This document shows, one piece after another, positions 61,674-64,000 of a stretch of DNA of 64,000 nt. A program made the translations under genes and the position numbers. Source of the DNA: Chryseobacterium sp. G0162 (GTDB lineage Bacteria; Bacteroidota; Bacteroidia; Flavobacteriales; Weeksellaceae); NCBI RefSeq assembly GCF_003815715.1, contig NZ_CP033922.1, positions 4,698,001 to 4,762,000 on the forward strand, given 5' to 3'. Positions within the stretch are counted from its first letter, which is position 1. Each line of letters starts with the position of its first letter. The notes beneath the pieces are model-generated. The model made no database searches. It saw only the letters and a program-made list of their open reading frames with translations, and was not told the DNA's origin.

Positions 61674-64000
61674 ATGCAAAAAGAAGGAGAAAGACTGATT
61701 CCTATCAACATTGTTGATGAAATGAAGTCGTCTTACATCGATTATTCGATGTCCGTTATCGTTTCAAGAGCGTTACCGGATGTAAGAGACGGCTTGAAAC
61801 CCGTTCATAGAAGAGTACTTTATGGTATGTATGGATTAGGGGTTTTTTCGAATAGAAAATATTTAAAATCTGCGAGAATTGTTGGGGATGTTTTGGGTAA
61901 ATACCACCCGCACGGAGACTCCTCTGTATATGACGCGATGGTGAGAATGGCTCAGGAATGGAGCTTACGTTATCCTCAGGTTGACGGACAAGGTAACTTC
62001 GGATCCATGGATGGTGACCCGCCGGCAGCAATGCGTTATACTGAAGCAAGGTTGAAAAAAATCTCTGATGAGGTTCTTTCTGACCTTGATAAAGAAACTG
62101 TTGATTTCCAGAATAACTTCGATGACAGCTTACAGGAACCGACTGTAATGCCTACAAAGGTTCCTAACCTTTTGGTAAACGGAGCTTCAGGTATTGCTGT
62201 AGGGATGGCAACCAATATGGCGCCACACAACCTTTCTGAATCTGTAGATGCCATTTGTGCATATATTGATAATAAAGAAATTACGATCGATGAGTTGATG
62301 CAGCATATTGTTGCTCCGGATTTCCCAACAGGAGGTATCATTTATGGATACGACGGAGTAAGAGATGCATTCCATACAGGTAGAGGTAGAGTTGTTCTGA
62401 GAGCAAAAGTTAATTTCGAAGAAATCGGAAACAGAAATGCAATTATCGTAACAGAAGTTCCTTACCAGGTAAATAAGGCGGAAATGATCGCCAGAACTGC
62501 GGAACTTGTTAAAGATGAGAAAATTCCTGGTATCCACGAGATCAGAGATGAATCGGACAGAAAAGGACTTCGTGTGGTATATGAATTGAAAAACGATGCA
62601 ATTCCGAACGTAGTTCTAAACCTTTTATATAAATATACAGCTCTTCAGACTTCTTTCAGCGTAAATAACATTGCGTTGGTACATGGAAGACCAGAACAAT
62701 TGAATCTTAAAGATATCATTCATCACTTTGTAGAGCACAGACATGAGGTAATTGTAAGAAGAACTCAGTTTGAGCTTAAAAAAGCAAAAGAAAGAGCACA
62801 TATTCTTGAAGGGTTCATGAAGGTGATTGGAGGTCAGGATGCTTTAGACAGAGCAATTTCAATCATTCGTCACAGTGCTAATCCTCAGGCTGCAAAAGAA
62901 GGCCTGATCGAAGCATTTGAACTTTCAGAAATTCAGGCTCAGGCAATTCTTGATCTTAGATTAGCTCGTCTTACCGGAATGGAGCTTGATAAGATCCGTG
63001 ATGAATATGATGCAATTATGAAAGAGATTGCTAATTTGGAAGATATTCTTGCGAGTGAACCAAGAAGATTCCAGATTATCAAGGAGGAGCTGATCGAAAT
63101 CAAAGAAAAATATGGTGACGAAAGAAGAACTGAAATTGATTATTCAGGAGGAGAAATGTCTATTGAAGATATTATTCCAAATGAATCAGTAGTCCTTACA
63201 ATCTCTCACGCAGGATATGTTAAGAGAACTTCACTTTCAGAATATAAAATTCAGAGTAGAGGAGGTGTAGGAAACAAAGCAGCTACAACAAGGGATTCTG
63301 ACTTCCTTGAATATATTGTATCTGCAACGAACCACCAATATATGTTATTCTTTACCGAAAAAGGTAGATGTTACTGGTTAAGAGTATTTGAAATTCCTGA
63401 AGGCTCTAAAACGGCAAAAGGAAGGGCGGTACAGAATCTTATCAACATTGAACCGGATGATAAAATCAAAGCATATATTAGAACCAACAACCTGAAAGAC
63501 TCTGAATATGTAAACCAAATGAGTGTAGTAATGGTAACTAAAAACGGTACCATCAAGAAAACATCATTGGAAGCGTATTCAAGACCAAGGGTAAATGGAG
63601 TAAATGCTATTGAAATTAGAGATAATGACCAATTATTAGGAGCTTACCTTACAAATGGTACTTCCCAGATCATGATTGCTACTAAAAATGGTAAGTGTAT
63701 CCGTTTCCCTGAAGAAAAAGTAAGAGAAGTAGGTAGAGGCTCTATTGGGGTACGTGGTATTGCGATGGAAGACAATGATGAAGCTATTGGTATGATTGTT
63801 GTGAATGACGTAGAGAACGAAACCGTACTTGTAGTATCTGAAAAAGGATATGGTAAGAGAACTGCGGTAGAAGACTATAGAATTACAAACAGAGGAGGGA
63901 AAGGAGTTATCACCCTAAACATTACCGAGAAAACAGGAAATCTGATTGCTATTCAAAACGTAACAGACGAAGATGGATTGATGATTATCAATAAGTCTGG
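61674..64000 (+). CDS. gyrA: DNA gyrase subunit A (cut by the window end)
   Basis: 775 codons are present of roughly 860, with the C-terminus beyond 64000. It cuts and rejoins DNA for negative supercoiling together with GyrB. Start ATG 61674 ([20 protein letters not shown]). The catalytic Tyr is Y122 ([10 protein letters not shown]). In the quinolone-resistance region, positions 83 and 87 are Ser and Asp (GDSSVYD), the susceptible state. C-terminal beta-propeller blades carry motifs such as GRGSIGVRG. Confidence 0.97.
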   Translation, partial: MQKEGERLIPINIVDEMKSSYIDYSMSVIVSRALPDVRDGLKPVHRRVLYGMYGLGVFSNRKYLKSARIVGDVLGKYHPHGDSSVYDAMVRMAQEWSLRYPQVDGQGNFGSMDGDPPAAMRYTEARLKKISDEVLSDLDKETVDFQNNFDDSLQEPTVMPTKVPNLLVNGASGIAVGMATNMAPHNLSESVDAICAYIDNKEITIDELMQHIVAPDFPTGGIIYGYDGVRDAFHTGRGRVVLRAKVNFEEIGNRNAIIVTEVPYQVNKAEMIARTAELVKDEKIPGIHEIRDESDRKGLRVVYELKNDAIPNVVLNLLYKYTALQTSFSVNNIALVHGRPEQLNLKDIIHHFVEHRHEVIVRRTQFELKKAKERAHILEGFMKVIGGQDALDRAISIIRHSANPQAAKEGLIEAFELSEIQAQAILDLRLARLTGMELDKIRDEYDAIMKEIANLEDILASEPRRFQIIKEELIEIKEKYGDERRTEIDYSGGEMSIEDIIPNESVVLTISHAGYVKRTSLSEYKIQSRGGVGNKAATTRDSDFLEYIVSATNHQYMLFFTEKGRCYWLRVFEIPEGSKTAKGRAVQNLINIEPDDKIKAYIRTNNLKDSEYVNQMSVVMVTKNGTIKKTSLEAYSRPRVNGVNAIEIRDNDQLLGAYLTNGTSQIMIATKNGKCIRFPEEKVREVGRGSIGVRGIAMEDNDEAIGMIVVNDVENETVLVVSEKGYGKRTAVEDYRITNRGGKGVITLNITEKTGNLIAIQNVTDEDGLMIINKS

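Overview
The window is a chromosomal segment of a Bacteroidota bacterium, family Weeksellaceae, most likely Chryseobacterium (gleum/indologenes group). The evidence is AT-rich DNA, promoters of the Bacteroidota type (TTTG, 17-20 bases, then TAnnTTTG), two proteins with type IX secretion (T9SS) sorting tails, a mevalonate-pathway kinase, type VI secretion genes of the Bacteroidota subtype (iii), a class A2 beta-lactamase of the CGA/CIA kind, and double-glycine peptide leaders. No rRNA, tRNA, CRISPR array or intact transposase was seen. The species call is inference.

Layout. 1-5.1 kb: serine hydrolase with TPR, lipoyl acyltransferase E2 and SAM hydrolase on the minus strand, then phoH. 5.2-9.0 kb: five small outer-membrane beta-barrel genes in an A-B-C-A'-C' paralogue pattern, each with its own signal peptide. 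9.1-10.5 kb: ffh. 10.8-16.3 kb: F-type ATP synthase operon (small membrane protein, then atpB, E, F, H, A, G) without atpD and atpC. 16.5-22.3 kb: CNNM/CorC-type transporter, clpS, udk, an ftsB/divIC-like gene, the methylmalonyl-CoA mutase small subunit, a 500-base GxxExxY element with 34-base inverted ends, and a THUMP-like methyltransferase whose start codon lies in the element's right end. 22.4-38.8 kb: housekeeping and envelope genes (lipoprotein, M20 dipeptidase, two T9SS cargo proteins, SDR, etfBA, bifunctional nuclease, nucleoside permease, thiolase, UMF1-type MFS, mevalonate kinase with UbiA, proline dehydrogenase).

38.8-41.5 kb is the least ordinary stretch. It holds a strong promoter and terminator around a tiny frameshifted ORF, a tandemly duplicated ORF fragment, a long hairpin repeat, an XRE regulator with a palindromic operator over its own promoter, and 970 AT-rich bases with DnaA-box-like sites. 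41.5-49.4 kb: M14 peptidase, DUF4920 protein, amino-acid permease, T6SS baseplate genes tssE and tssF, DUF3829 lipoprotein and the beta-lactamase. 49.7-53.6 kb: uvrA, a TonB-C-like secreted protein and a 44-residue double-glycine peptide gene at 53447-53581. 53.6-59.4 kb: DUF3828 lipoprotein, then a vgrG, Tle1-like lipase, DUF2931 lipoprotein module (spike, effector, probable immunity). 59.5-64 kb: DUF421, GNAT, two small lipoproteins, DUF4286, and gyrA running off the end.

The best candidates for something new are the GxxExxY element that rebuilt a neighbour's start, the double-glycine peptide, the tiny frameshifted transcription unit at 39.0-39.3 kb, the XRE operator array, and the hairpin between atpE and atpF.
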